NCBI GenBank assembly: GCA_015847255.1
Contig: JADLZK010004543.1
Span: 1,488,001 to 1,552,000 of the forward strand
Reading direction: 5' to 3'
Length of the DNA stretch: 64,000 bases
DNA from: Hyparrhenia diplandra
Taxonomy: Eukaryota; Streptophyta; Magnoliopsida; Poales; Poaceae
Shown: one piece after another, positions 11,516 to 23,400 of the stretch
How the letters are laid out: every line of letters begins with the position of its first letter
Position numbering within the stretch: the first letter of the stretch is position 1
Position numbers and translations under genes: made by a program
The notes under the pieces: generated by a model
What the model saw: the letters and a program-made list of their open reading frames with translations, nothing else
What the model was told of the DNA's origin: nothing
Database searches by the model: none

Positions 11516-13012
11516 TGAAGGAATATGGGATCGCTTCGCTAGCGAGAAAACAAAACTTTTGTACCCATAAACCAGAATCTACTGCTAGTTATAGATTACG
11601 GGATTACCTTTAGCAGCGGTGAGTGCAGCGGAAGCATCGACTCTCGGCGTAGATATGCGGCGTCGCTGGCGGTGCCGTCTGCGGTTGCGTGGTCGTCCGT
11701 CACGTCCATCCTCCCTCGTGCGGTTCGTCCTTCCGTCCGTCCTCTTCGTGCGGTTCGTCCTTGTGCTCGGATGCGGCACCTCGGTATCCCACACATACGA
11801 GGGGAGGAAGCGTCGCCTCCGGACTGCTAGGTCCTTGAGGAAAAGAAGGCGGCGTGGCAGCGGCGGGTGTCAATTGCCGTGGCTTAGACTCCCCCTGGTC
11901 AGCCCGCGCCCACCTCTCATTATATAGTCGTTCCTAACGCCTCGAGCTGGAGTCATATTAGAAGTAGGAATCCTATTCCTAGTCCGTTTTTAAGTAGGAA
12001 TCCTCTTCCTAGTCCGTTTAGAAGTAGGAATCCTCTTCCTAGTCCGTTTAGAAGTAGGAATCCTCTTCTAGTCCGTTTAGAAGTAGGAATCCTATTCCTA
12101 GTCCGTTTAGAAGTAGGAATCCTCTTCCTAGTATTAGAACTCTAAGCCTCGTCCAATTCGGATCAAATCCGGGTGGGCCTCCTTTCCTTTAAAGCGTGCG
12201 ACCCTATGGGCTCACGCACACATAGACATGGCCGAGTACTCCTACTTGACCAATAGTCGACATATGGCCTCTAGCAAGGCGTGCCAACTCCCATGTATGC
12301 GCAATGATCATATCGGAGCCGAACCACACAAACCATATACTCGTTATTCCCTTGCCCACGATATACGGTCCAACTTCGTGAGTTAACACTTAACCCAAGC
12401 ACGGCCATGCATTTCTTGATCCAATCATTCGAGTGGTCGGTTATATCTCTCTCTCATGGAGAGGGGCAATTCCATCTTGATTGACTATGACTCACGGCAT
12501 GCTTCACGACAAACCCGAAGACCACCTTTATAGCTACCCAATTCACGAATGCGTTTGATAGTCCCTAAGTAGGTCGTTTCACATCTTGAGTACATCGACA
12601 ATCTCAGGTCTAAGGACATATAACGTAAATGATGTGTAAAGAGATAATAATAACATCTCATGTCGGGTCAATCCGGCCCCATGTCATACATGTGCCCACA
12701 CTATTAGTTTGACATCTCCATGTCTATGACTTGTGAAACATAGTCATCAACTAATACATGTGCTGATCTAATATTCATGTGTGTTCTCACATGAACTCCG
12801 ATCGAGGGACAATTATTGAATAACCATACAAGTAAAGAGTCTCACAAACAATTCACATAATTGCCAATCGATACAAGTTGTCTTTAATGGATATTCATGA
12901 ACACATAATATATCATGGATACAAGGTGATATAATCATCTCCATGATTATCTCTAGGGCATATTCCCAACAATAATCATCTCCATGATTATCTCTAGGGC
13001 ATATTCCCAACA
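11516..13012 (-). repeat. 5' LTR of minus-strand copia element
   Basis: About 1.5 kb, TG...CA bounded. It contains a TATA box on the minus strand (plus coordinates 11919-11926), the six-copy tandem array at 11957-12134 and the 41-bp terminal duplication at 12931-13012. It abuts the primer-binding site on its inner side, which fixes element orientation. Confidence 0.9.
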
Positions 13013-13154
13013 AGGGGTATTTACTGCGTCGGAGAAACGACCGATGGCGGTGGCGGCGCCGCCGAGGATGCCCTAAGCGGGCCTGGCGGTCCATTCATGA
13101 CGCGAGTCTCCGTCCCTCCCTCTCACCTAGAGTTAGCTGTTCTTCTTTAGAGCA
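13013..13154 (-). mobile_element. GC-rich LINE-like retroposon, 5' part
   Basis: Continuation of the retroposon at 4114-5369 on the far side of the copia insertion. It is GC-rich near the copia junction and ends against the right copy of the 16-bp target duplication at 13155-13170. Confidence 0.6.
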
Positions 13155-13170
13155 ACAAGCATTTATATGC
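13155..13170. repeat. Target-site duplication, right copy (16 bp)
   Basis: Exact copy of 4098-4113. It shows that 4114-13154 arrived as one insertion (retroposon) that later received the copia element. Confidence 0.8.
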
Positions 13171-13930
13171 TTGGTGCTTACTTTTATTGTTTTTTAATCT
13201 CCCTAAAATCCTTATTGTGCATGTCATTGAAATAAGGACTAGTTTACATATGTTGGAGCACTTACAAGCGTGAGGGGCCAGCGGGAAATAGATGTTTGGA
13301 AACAAATATATCAAAAATATTACCTTGAGTCAAGTACGTTAGGACCCTGCGGAGCATAGGAATTTTTGGTGTTTCCTATGTTTCTCCTATGAAAATGAAC
13401 TGGTTTCGATGAAAATCCTGTACAATTCCTATAATTTTCCTAGAGCCAACAGGAGCCTCACATTTTCAATCAAGTCTCGTGGTGGAGCCATGGATGTCAA
13501 GGAGCAATTCTTACACCTTTCGGAGGTAAATAGAGAAGTGATCCCAATGTTAGCTTTTCGGTGGTACCTATGATTAAAATTCCAATAATAATAGCCTTCT
13601 GTGTTTAATGTTGTTTGAACGAACAAGCAACGTTAATTAGCACAAGGTCTTAGTACGTACGAATCATACTCGTTACTCTATGAAGAAAACATTAGTGGCA
13701 AAGAAGTTCACTGCTGCTAGGAATTATCAAGTTACTCCTGTGACTAATTAATAATCTAAAGGCAGGCACTGAAACAAGTTCATTAGACACATGGTATATC
13801 AAGTAGGTACGTGTCTAGGTTCACGTTCTGTTCAGCTTTAAGATATATAGTAGTAGGCACCAGGATCCCATTAAATATATAAATTGCAGACCTCATTATC
13901 TCTTTGTGGTCTATATATATAATAGAGAAC
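13171..13930. other. Intergenic, no gene recognised
   Basis: AT-rich sequence with no supported coding frame. A long TATATATATAATAG element at 13912-13925 is positioned as the likely core promoter of the next PHAS-like locus. Confidence 0.4.
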
Positions 13931-13939
13931 GCGGTAGCA

Positions 13940-14400
13940 ATATGCATAAGTTCTGTTCCTTTGGGTCCATGAGAGGTGAGTGTTTGTGGAGGGCATACCA
14001 GTGTGGCTTGCTAGCTACATGAGACAGATTTGGGAGGTGTCAGGAAGAGTCCTGTCTCGGTGTCCTTTCAAGATGGACAAAAGTGTCTCCTTTATCGACA
14101 TAGTGATCCAGAGCCTGAGTAACTGGAGTACTAGGATGTTACTAGTATAATGCCCGTGCTAGCATGGCGGTTTTTTCTTGCAATTCACATGTAAAACCCA
14201 ATCGCAAGTAAATTACCAAACAAGGATGAGCAACAAGTTCAGCTCATGAAACTACAAGACAATAATAAATCATATCTCGCCCAAAACATCTAATTTGTGA
14301 TTTGCCTAAGTAGCAATTGGAGGTCTCCAGGGATATTGTCTTTACATTAATTTTCACTGGTCACTGCTCTCAAAATGCCCACATTAATTTTTTACTTCTA
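13940..14400 (+). ncRNA. Predicted 21-PHAS precursor 3 (miR2118 target-like)
   Basis: The site at 14025-14046 matches the miR2118 complement at 16 of 22. The changes at positions 14 and 15 (TG for CA) both allow G:U pairs, so the 3' half TGTCAGGAA remains fully pairable. The predicted cut is 14036/14037. A TATA-like TATATATATAATAG lies about 105-113 nt upstream. The 5' flank GTTTGTGGAGGGCATACCAG is shared with loci at 31165 and 50661, all three ending in a miR2118-like site, which argues against a chance match. The 3' end is nominal. Confidence 0.6.
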
Positions 14401-16200
14401 GCTTGCTTACAGATCGTTGACTGCTTGCTCCAGTGATGTCGCCCTCTGCTGCCTAGAACGTTTTAGCACACCAATAGGAATGTGTGGGCAGCTTCTCCAT
14501 GTGTCCTCTATGTTGGCCGCCACACACCTCACCGTCGACTGCCTCCATGCACACTTGCACAGCCCCCAGTGTCCTCCCCGGCTTCAACAGCCACCATGTC
14601 CCTTTCATCGCTAATGTCAGAAACCATGATGTCAGAAAATGAGAAAACCATGATGCTAAGACAAGTGCATTTTTGTATGTGTGATCAGCAGACTATCATT
14701 CATGCTCGATGCCCATTTCATACTGCTGAGTGAAAGAAGAGAAATATTCAGTACAAATGCTTCCAACCAAGTTTCAGGAAAATACCATAAACATCTCTGG
14801 GGTGGGGTGGGGTGGGGTGGGGTGGGGGTGGGGGCCGGGGACACCAGCATGGTTGGCGTGGAGAGGGCATAAACTCGTGAAATAGTACCCAAAAGAAAAG
14901 ACTGTCCCGCCAAGTCTGATCTTTTACCTTTGTTGCCATGCCTAATTTGATTAACCTGAACAGGTAAGTGAGTCCAGATGAAAAAAGGCTAGAAAAACAA
15001 ATTGAAATCAAACACAATATTGATGTAAACCTGATTGATTCCCCTTCAGCTCAACCAATTTTCTGTCTGCAATATTTCAATCTGTTATAGCCCAAACTAA
15101 GAACAGATTCTTTGTTGCATATATAAATCTGAATTGAAAAGCAAATGTAAGCTGCAGAGTAAAAAATTTTGAAAAAAAAAAAATCAGTGAGTTGGAAAAG
15201 CCAGAGTACATATGTAGAAGAATATTAAATCTATCGCAAAAGTTGAAGTACATATATAGAACAATATAACTAACACAAGGTTTCCTAATAACTTTGCTAT
15301 TAGATTGGAACTCGGGGCGAGGTGAGGACCAAATTGGAACTTTGCTACAAGAGTTTGCCAGGAATATCATTTATTGGTAGACTTTTTAAAAACAATCTGC
15401 AGCTTAAGTTTTTTATTTTCTTTATACCATGGATTCTTGTACCAGAAATATATTGATATTTTATTTCCACTCGCCAATCTTGCTAATTAATAGGAAGCGT
15501 AGAACCAGTAATAATGTCTACATTTACAAATCTTACCCAACTATTAACCCCTAGCACTTGTGCAACAGATTGCCCAGGTCCTCGAACCATAATCTGTAGT
15601 GAATGATGACAAACATAAAATGGTGCATGTTCGCTGAAAGTTCACATTAAAATTGGTGTGACCACAAATTTTCTACGGCATCAATTTAGATTGACAAAGA
15701 GAAGCAGAGATGAGCCATACCCATCTTTTTTTGCATTAGTTCCTCGACACCTCATGGGCCATGACCTGGTCTTGAGATTTAGTTTGCTTGATGAAACTAT
15801 TGAAGTACCTTGAAAACGATGGGTAGCTGAAAAAAGAGGCATAGATTCAGATAATTCAAATTCTATTGACAATACAGAATTGGATACTTCCAACACATTA
15901 CATCAACAACAATGAATTAATCCAGATCATAAGACTCGAATGAATATTGACATAGGATTTCTTTAAAAAAAGAGATAGCCTATATATAATAATCCAAATC
16001 ACATGGCAATCAGAGAGAGCAAGGCGCATATATGTGCATCTGCAGATCAACAACCTGAATATAACCACTTTAGAATTTGCACAGGACCACCCTGGCCACA
16101 AGCCTACCGATCCTGCTGAACCATGTAACAGAAAAAGAACATCAGAACACACATAATTTTATCTGGTTGTTCAAAATCCCCAAAACATTTGTACGAGAAC
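14401..16200. other. Intergenic, no gene recognised
   Basis: Apart from the G-rich tract there is no supported feature. On the minus strand around 15830-15816 a polypyrimidine-AG acceptor-like TTTTTTCAG is followed by a short open frame ending near 15681. It could be an exon of an unrecognised gene, but no domain is visible and no matching exons were found. Confidence 0.3.
14799..14840 (+). repeat. G-rich pentanucleotide tract (GGGGT)n
   Basis: About seven GGGGT or GGGGGT units in a row, ending in GGGGGCCGGGG. Runs of four or more G at short regular spacing fit the pattern for an intramolecular G-quadruplex on the plus strand. Confidence 0.8.
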
Positions 16201-17200
16201 ATAGAGCTACAGATAATTCACGGGAGCCGTAAAGCGAGCCTTTCTCATCGCCGCCACCCGCAGGGACTTCCCTTTGTCGGCCCTCTGCATCGGCCAGCGT
16301 TGAGGCAGGCGGCGGCTGCAGCGGCGCAAGGACCACGGAGGCCGTGACCCGGCATTTCTTGGCGGGGTTCCAGCTGGCCACCGCCAGCCCCATGCCCCTC
16401 TGCGTTGTCCTTTGCTAGAGTTGAGAGCGTCGACACGAGGGAGCCATGGCGCCGCGGTGGGGATGCAGCTCCGGCTCACCCGCCCGACCGAAGACCTGGC
16501 GTAGGGCCGCGGTGGACGTTCGCCGGAGGGCGGCCCTCGGCTGCGATGGAGCCTGCTCATGCCGTCGGTGCCATGCCCTACGCAATGGTGAACCCGCAGC
16601 GCGCCCGGCCGCCGGACACCGGTGATGGATCATCGATGCAGATTGGTGGCCCGGCCGCTCCGCGGCGTCGAGCCACGACCGCGGCCCCGGGACGGCCGGC
16701 GACCGCGTAGTAGGACCTGGAAGAGGGCAGCCGCCGTCCCCGCCGTCAAACCTAGGCACGGGCATTCCTGCATGGGGGCGCTGCAATCGCCAAGACGGCG
16801 CCGGGGAAGTGCAGTCCTTGCGATCGGCGTGGCTCTGCCTCGCGGCCAGGCACGCCCTGTACCATGCCGTAGCGGTGGACTCCGCCTCAATGCCGCTCGC
16901 CAAGACCGCCCGCCGGGGATTGCAGTCTCAGTCGGCTCTGCCTCGCCGCTGCTCGCCAAGCGCCGCGGGGGATTTCAGTCACGTCGGCTACGCCTCCCCA
17001 CCGCTCGTCCACACCGCCGCTCTGTGTGGTGCTCGTGCCGGGGATGTAGAGATCGAGTGGCGTCGTTGAAATCATATAGGAGGAAACAAAGGAGTGGGGG
17101 AAAGGAAGCTGTGCGGGAAAGGAAGGAGTGCGTGCATTGGGGGAAATTGATTAGCGCCATAGGAGGAGGAAGCGGGCATGGGATTTGTCATGAGTGAGGC
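16201..17200. other. GC-rich block of unknown nature
   Basis: Sharp rise in GC with open frames on both strands, none with a recognisable domain. Within 16780-17010 three degenerate direct repeats share words such as GGGGATTGCAGTC and GGCTCTGCCTCGC, which explains why long frames stay open. It may be the first exon or promoter of a minus-strand transcript (beginning near 17160), or a GC-rich retroposon body like those at 33 and 61 kb, but no target duplication was found. Confidence 0.3.
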
Positions 17201-17567
17201 CCATACACTTAATCCTGATCGTCGGATGATGTTTGAGTCATGAGAGAGAAGATTAAGAAATAATCTGGAACGTTTATTTCAATAGATTTGAACGAAGCGA
17301 AGTTGGTGCATTAGTAGGGTAGATAAAGAGAATGCAAGTGGTTTATCAGGCAGCTGTGGAGGCCTCTGTTTTGGCCAAAGTAGTGAGGAAACTGACGCTG
17401 GTTGTCTTGGTAGTTGTCGAGGCTTCTGTTTTAGGCTATGTAGTGAGGATGACACGGGTTCATAAAACTGCAGAGACCTTAAGTTTTCTGCTCAACTTTA
17501 ATGATGTGTATGGATTAATGTTTTGTTCGAAAAGACAAGTGAATTGTGTAGTGCGATGTATACATGT

Positions 17568-18488
17568 CACTACTACACAAAAGATTAACTGTGGTGGTTT
17601 TTTTTTTAATTGTGGCGATTTTTAGAAGCGCGGAAAACCTCCACGGTTAATCAGGAAAAAATAAAAAAAAAAGAAAACAAAGAAAAGCCTAGATCCCAAA
17701 CCCTAAACCCTAGGGAGCTGTGGCTTATGGAGCTGGATTCGACCTCTACTAGGCATGTGCTGACACCGTCAATGAAGGTAGAAGGAGGAGGCGCGCCACC
17801 CGATGCCTGGCCGCTGCCCAAGAGCCTCACTATCGCCATGGGTCGATCCGGTGATGTAGAGACCGAACCGGCCTTCCGACCACTGGATCCGGCCTTCTCC
17901 CGGCAGGATTCGGCCTCCTCGGTCGCCGATCCACCATCGTCCTGCTCCTCGGACGGATGGGTGGAAGGAGCATCGCCGTCCCGCCCGCCATCGTCGTGGA
18001 GCAGAGAGTTTGTCACACTTATCTCCTGGGCACCGGGTTGCAGTCTCTAGACTGTCGTTGTGTGCCGTGCCGTCCGAGGTGTGGGAGGGAGTGGGGTGAG
18101 GGAGGGAGGGGGTCGTGCCGTCGGCTGGTCGGAGAGAGAGAGGGAGAAAAGTGGGGAGAAGGAGGGCCGTCGAGTGGAGACGAGGGAGAGGAGTGAGGGA
18201 AACCGTAAGTGACAGTATATATACTATGGCTTCATACCGCGCTGATTTGGGCCCTTTTATATATTTTAACCGAATGGCTAGGGCGGTGATTTGGACCTCT
18301 ATTTACCATGACGGGTTTTTTATAAAATCCTCCACGGTTAATCGTTTTACCATTGAGTCATTATAACTGCCATGGTCAATTAGAAATAACTGCCATGGCT
18401 ATTCGAGACATTAATTGTAGTGTTTTTTAAAAAAACAGCCACGGTTAATAAAACTGAGAGGTCTTGTAAAAGATTTTTTGTAGTAGTG
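17568..18488. mobile_element. Non-autonomous CACTA transposon, complete (921 bp)
   Basis: The left end CACTACTACACAAAAGATTA at 17568 is matched by the right end, whose minus strand reads CACTACTACAAAAAATCTTT, giving terminal inverted repeats. Both sides carry a 3-bp target duplication, TGT (17565-17567 and 18489-18491), exactly as expected for CACTA. Subterminal words such as CCACGGTTAAT and GCCATGG recur near both ends. The interior (about 17700-18200) is GC-rich and includes a frame without a known domain; no transposase is present, so mobility would depend on a partner element. Confidence 0.9.
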
Positions 18489-18491
18489 TGT

Positions 18492-19591
18492 ACCGCCTTG
18501 TGTATTTGCTCTAAATAGCAACATTAATGTTGAAAATTAGGGAGTTGCTATATCTCTTTTACAAGAAAAATAACCAACATTTCTTGCAACATGGTAAACC
18601 CGAGATTATCATCCAAAGGGTGGGATCTAGGTAGCACAAATTTACCACAGCATACAAGACAATTAACAGTTTTTTTCCCAAAAAAACAGAGATAAAAGAG
18701 GGCAGTGTCCTAGCACAAAAGACAAAATATAAATTTAAACAATTTTAGCACAACAAACAAGTCACAACAAACAATTTTTTCTATAGAAAATCAAAGACAA
18801 GATTTTATTGATCGGGATGTTGCGGTGATCATACGTGCGTTGGACTCCTGCGTCGTACTTGTGCGTACATGCGGACTCGCGAACAGCACGGAGCAGCACG
18901 AGACCGCTCATTTTAAACGTTGCAATATTTGATAAAAATATTTCTTTCAACAGATGTATATGAAAAGTGTGAAAATTAAGGTTTCATTACTATAGAATTG
19001 ATTCAATTTAATCGAGTCAGGCACTAAAATCATCCGGCTCCAAAAATATCGGGCAATATAATTATGAAGGAAGTAATATTTATTTAACGAGACGGTCATT
19101 TTTCCTCCCTCCCAAAATTGATTTATGGAGGTGGGCCTTATAAGATAACAACTTCCAAAATTAGTCTATTTTGAGAGGTTGTTGCGATAATGCCGCCTCT
19201 GTAAATTGATTTTTGGAGGTGGCCAAGTTATAAAGCCTGCCTCCTACAATATCGAGGGTTTAACAGGCCCAGCATGGGGCCAATATCTTTCTTCGACTAT
19301 ATAAGGCGTACTTAGGGTTTCGCCCTCCACCACTCCATCCCTCTCTCAACGCTCTCCGACCAGTACAAGCGATCCCCCATGGCAGTTCCTCACGATCTTT
19401 GGACCCGACCCTCACTCCATGCGCCCTTTGTGGCCTCACGGCTCATTCTACTCCGGTGGCCCCTCCCTCCCGAGCCCATCAATGCGGTGCAGGCCCATCT
19501 CGCCCTCTAGCCGAGGAGGCCAACAACATACCTCCCTTCCTCCTTCCACGATCCGGTGACCCAAAGGCATATCTCCTTCCCTCCCTCCCTC
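18492..19591. other. Probable older transposon sequence, host of the copia insertion
   Basis: Around 19105-19255 words such as GGAGGTGGGCCTTATAAG and GATTTTTGGAGGTGGCC recur, typical of CACTA-type subterminal repeats, followed by a TATATAAGG at about 19300 and a GC-rich segment with (TCCC)n. No terminus was identified. The sequence resumes after the copia element at 25787. Confidence 0.35.
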
Positions 19592-19596
19592 CCTCC
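19592..19596. repeat. 5-bp target-site duplication, left (CCTCC)
   Basis: CCTCC immediately before the 5' LTR is repeated at 25782-25786 right after the 3' LTR. This fixes both element boundaries. Confidence 0.85.
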
Positions 19597-20418
19597 TGTT
19601 GGAATTTTAGATGGGCTTGGCCCAATAACAAAGTCGAAATTCCTAGAGAGATCTCAAAGGCCCATACTATATTTGGTTTCTTGGCCCTCAAGTTGTAGAG
19701 TCTGGCCCGACTACGAGTAGAGAGTCCTAAACCGATCGTGATCGCGACCACGATGTTCGGGATATATAAGCGAGCCTACCGGCCCACGCCAAAGATCATA
19801 GATCGGATATCTCATATTGGTTTAGAGGTGTCTCTTGAATAGACAACCTCTCTACTCTAGAGATTTGAGATAGAGTTTTTACCTCTTCTTGTTGTTGCGC
19901 CGCCGTAGCTACTCCAGCCCGATTGCTTGCGTGCACTAGCAGCCGAGGCGGCAGTCTCGAAACCCTCGTCTTTGCGATCTGCGGCGGGAGAAGGCGAATA
20001 AGGTTTTTGGGAAGCGCTCTTGGCGCGGCGCTCCCGATCTTCGTCACGGCTCGTCACCAAGGGAAGGACACGCGGAGGACCGTCCGGCGCCCGTCTTCAT
20101 CGGCGGCTTCTTGACTTCTTCGGCGGCTGCCGATCGGCGGCAGCGGCGGCAACTGGAGGATCTCGGTGTCGTTTTGGGGAACCTCTTCATTACGTTGTCC
20201 TCAACGTCGGCCGGGTATTCTCGAGATCCAATCTATCCGGTGTGCTAGTTGGATTTTTGTTGCTATGATCATGCTCACGTGATATCATGATACGCCCTGC
20301 TAGTATATGCGATATCTTGATCTGTCATGCTAGTATGCTTGACATGCTTTATCTAGTAGGTCTATTTGTCATGATTTATATTTTAGAATTAATGCGGAAA
20401 TTGCCTAATATCCCAACA
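19597..20418 (+). repeat. 5' LTR of plus-strand copia
   Basis: 822 bp, TG...CA bounded, near-identical to 24946-25781 with small indels and substitutions. GGGATATATAAGC at about 19758-19770 is the likely LTR TATA box; the equivalent in the other LTR is near 25108-25120. Confidence 0.9.
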
Positions 20419-20454
20419 ATCAAAAACCTTATCATAGGCTTTTTTCTTGATTTA

Positions 20455-23400
20455 ACTATGGCTGTTTTTCAGCGGCGTCTTTGAGACTAGAAAAAGTTTT
20501 CTAGTGCACATATAAAGAGGTGGCGAGTTAAGGCCATGCTCGGCTAGAAGCTAAGATGTTACAGGTTCTTGTTGGATCGCCTCGGGGAAATATCTCTAGA
20601 GATAAGAGAAGATTCGGGGAGACAACACTATCCTTAGAAGAACAATCCTAAATAGTCTTGCTAGTCATCTAGAAGATGCAAACTTGCACTTCAAGATGAG
20701 AGGGCATTGTGGGATCAGCTGAATGCAATCATTGGTACATCTGAGTTGTACATTATGGAAAGCTTTCATGACTACAAGATGGTTGCTAACCGATCTATAG
20801 TCAAGCAAGCGCATGAAGTTGAACACATGGCAAGAGAACGAACTCCTTAAGTATGTCATACCCGGATGAATTTGTAGCCGGATGCATTATTGCTAGGTTG
20901 CCTTCTTCATGGAAGAGCTTTGGCACAATTCTAAAACACAAGAGACATAAAATATCAGTTTGTAAACACGATAGCATCTCTTGATGTTGAGGAAAAGATT
21001 CGGGTGAAGAATACTATTGAGAAGGGGAACAAGAGCCATTCTAGCACTAATATTGTGCAAGAAAACCCACATGGCAAGAACAAAGGGAATAAATCTTCCA
21101 ATGCCAAGTTAGAAACTACCTTTGAGAAGAAGAAAAATAATGATGAGGTGCCTTGCTTCACTTATGGGACAGCTTGGTCACTTTTTCAGCGAGAATAATA
21201 AGAATGTCAACCTCGTGACTATTAGCAATGCTTGATGAAGAGTACGATAATGTTCCTCTTTGTACTATCGGTATTTCAATCACCAAGTTGGTGGGTTGAT
21301 ACAGGTGCTAATATTCATGTGTGTGTGCTGACATCTCTTTGTTTTCTTCTTATAAAGAGCTACAAGGTTCTTTGTTCTAATGGGGAATGGGTCACATGCT
21401 TCGTTCGAGGTGTTGGCACGGTAGATCCGAAGTTTACCGGGTAAAATCGTGCAAGCGAAAACGTGCAACATGTCCCTACTATTCGCAAGAACCTTGTTAG
21501 TGTTTCCCTTCTTTTAAGAGATGGGTTTAAGGTAGTGATAGAGTCCAATAAAGTAGTTATGTCTAAGCATGGACAATTTATTGGTAAGGGTTCTGATTTG
21601 TGGTGGCTTGTTCCGCCTAAGTTTGGCGATTTATGCAATAAGTCGTTGAATCATATTTGTGGCACAATAAATGATAGTTCAAGTGTTTGGCATTCTCGTT
21701 TATGTCATGTGAACTTTGGTTTGATGTCACATTTATCTAGCTTGAAGTTAATTCTAGATTTCACTATTGCCAAAGGTTCTAAGTGCCATAGTTGTGTGCA
21801 ATCTAAGCAACCTCGAAAGCCTCACAAGGCGCGGAGGAGGAGACACTTGGCACCTCTAGAGCTCATACATTCGATCTATGCGAGATGAATGGTGTGTTGA
21901 CTAAAGGTGGAAAGAGATATTTCATGACATTGATTGATGATGCTTCTAGATATTGCTATATTTACTTGCTGAAAACTAAAAAGATGAGGCATTAGACTAC
22001 TTTAAAATCTTTAAGGCTGAAGTTGAAAATCAACTAGAGAGAAAGATTAAATGTCTAAGGTCGGATCGTGGTGGTGAATATTTTCCTATAATATTTGATA
22101 AGTTTTGTGCGGAACATGGTATTATTCACGAGAGGGACGCCTCCCTATTCGCCCAAATCCAGCGGAATTGCGAGAGGAAAAACCGCGACGCCGACCGATT
22201 TGGTTAACGCCATGTTAGATCTTCTTTGGTTTATCTAAGGCATGGTGGGGGAAGCTATATTTGCGAGTCATGTCCTGAATAAAGTTCCAAACAGAAATAA
22301 AGAGACAACGCCATATGAGATGTGGGTTGGTAGAAAACCATCACTTTCATACTTTAAGACGTGGGGATGCTTGGCGAAAGTCAATATTCCAATTAATAAG
22401 AAGCGTAAGCTTGGACCAAAGACGGTAGATTGTATCTTTCTTGGATATGCTCACAACAGCATTGCCTATCGATTTTTAGTAGTAAGATCTGAAGTTTCTG
22501 ATATGCTTGTAGATACTATCTTTGAATCTTGTGATGCTACATTTTTTGAGAATATATTTCCTTTGAAATATATGCGTAGCAATGTTAGATTCTCTACTGA
22601 ATTAGCTCCTGATGATACTATATCTATCGAATACCCTGTTGAGGCATTTGAACAACCACTTGAGAAGGATGACAATGAAGTTCCTGTGAGGAACAAGAGA
22701 CAAAGGATTGAAAAATCTTTTGGTGATGATTTCATTGTGTACCTTGTGGATGATACTCCCACCTCTATATTAGAGGCATATGCATCTCCAGATGTAGATG
22801 ATTGGAAAGAAGCTGTTCGTAGTGAGATGGACTCGATTCTTTCTAATGGAACTTGGGAGCTATCTGATCTACCATTCGGTTGTAAATCAATTGGATGTAA
22901 GTGGGTGTTCAAGAAGAAGCTTAGACCTGATGGTACTATTGACAAGTATAAGGCTCGGCTTGTGGCAAAGGGTTATACTCAAAAGGAGGCGAGGATTTCT
23001 TTTGATACTTACTCTTTTGTTGCTAGAATGACCACTATTCGAACACTACTATCCTTGGCTACCTCATATGGTCCGATCATTCATCAAATGGATGTAAAGA
23101 CGACTTTTCTGTATGGAGAGTTGGATGAGGAGATTTACATGGATCACCGATGGATTTGTAGTAAAAGGTGAAGAGCAAAAGGTGTGCAAGCTATTGAAAT
23201 CTTTGTATGGCTTGAAACAAGCACCTAAACAATGGCATGAGAAGTTTGACACTACGTTAACTAGTGCCGGTTATGTTGTCAATGAAGCTGATAGGTGTGT
23301 GTATTATCGACATGGTGGGGGCGAATCTGTTATATTATGTTTATATGTTGATGATATTCTAATCTTTGGTTCCAACATTGATGTGATCAATGAAGTCAAG

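Larger units (their letters stand above)
5370..13012 (-). mobile_element. Ty1/copia LTR retrotransposon, decayed, nested
   Basis: Two long near-identical LTRs (5370-6847 and 11516-13012) flank a copia-ordered interior on the minus strand: gag near 10.4 kb, integrase, then reverse transcriptase and RNase H near 7 kb. On the minus strand the LTR starts TGTTGGGAATATGCCC and ends CCTTCA. The primer-binding site follows the 5' LTR and a purine-rich tract (CAAGTGGGAGAT) precedes the 3' LTR. The coding region is full of frameshifts and stops. The expected 5-bp target duplication is not seen: flanks are GCCGA at 5365-5369 and AGGGG at 13013-13017, and the left terminal T is changed to A. The element sits inside the retroposon bounded by the 16-bp duplication. 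Confidence 0.9.
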
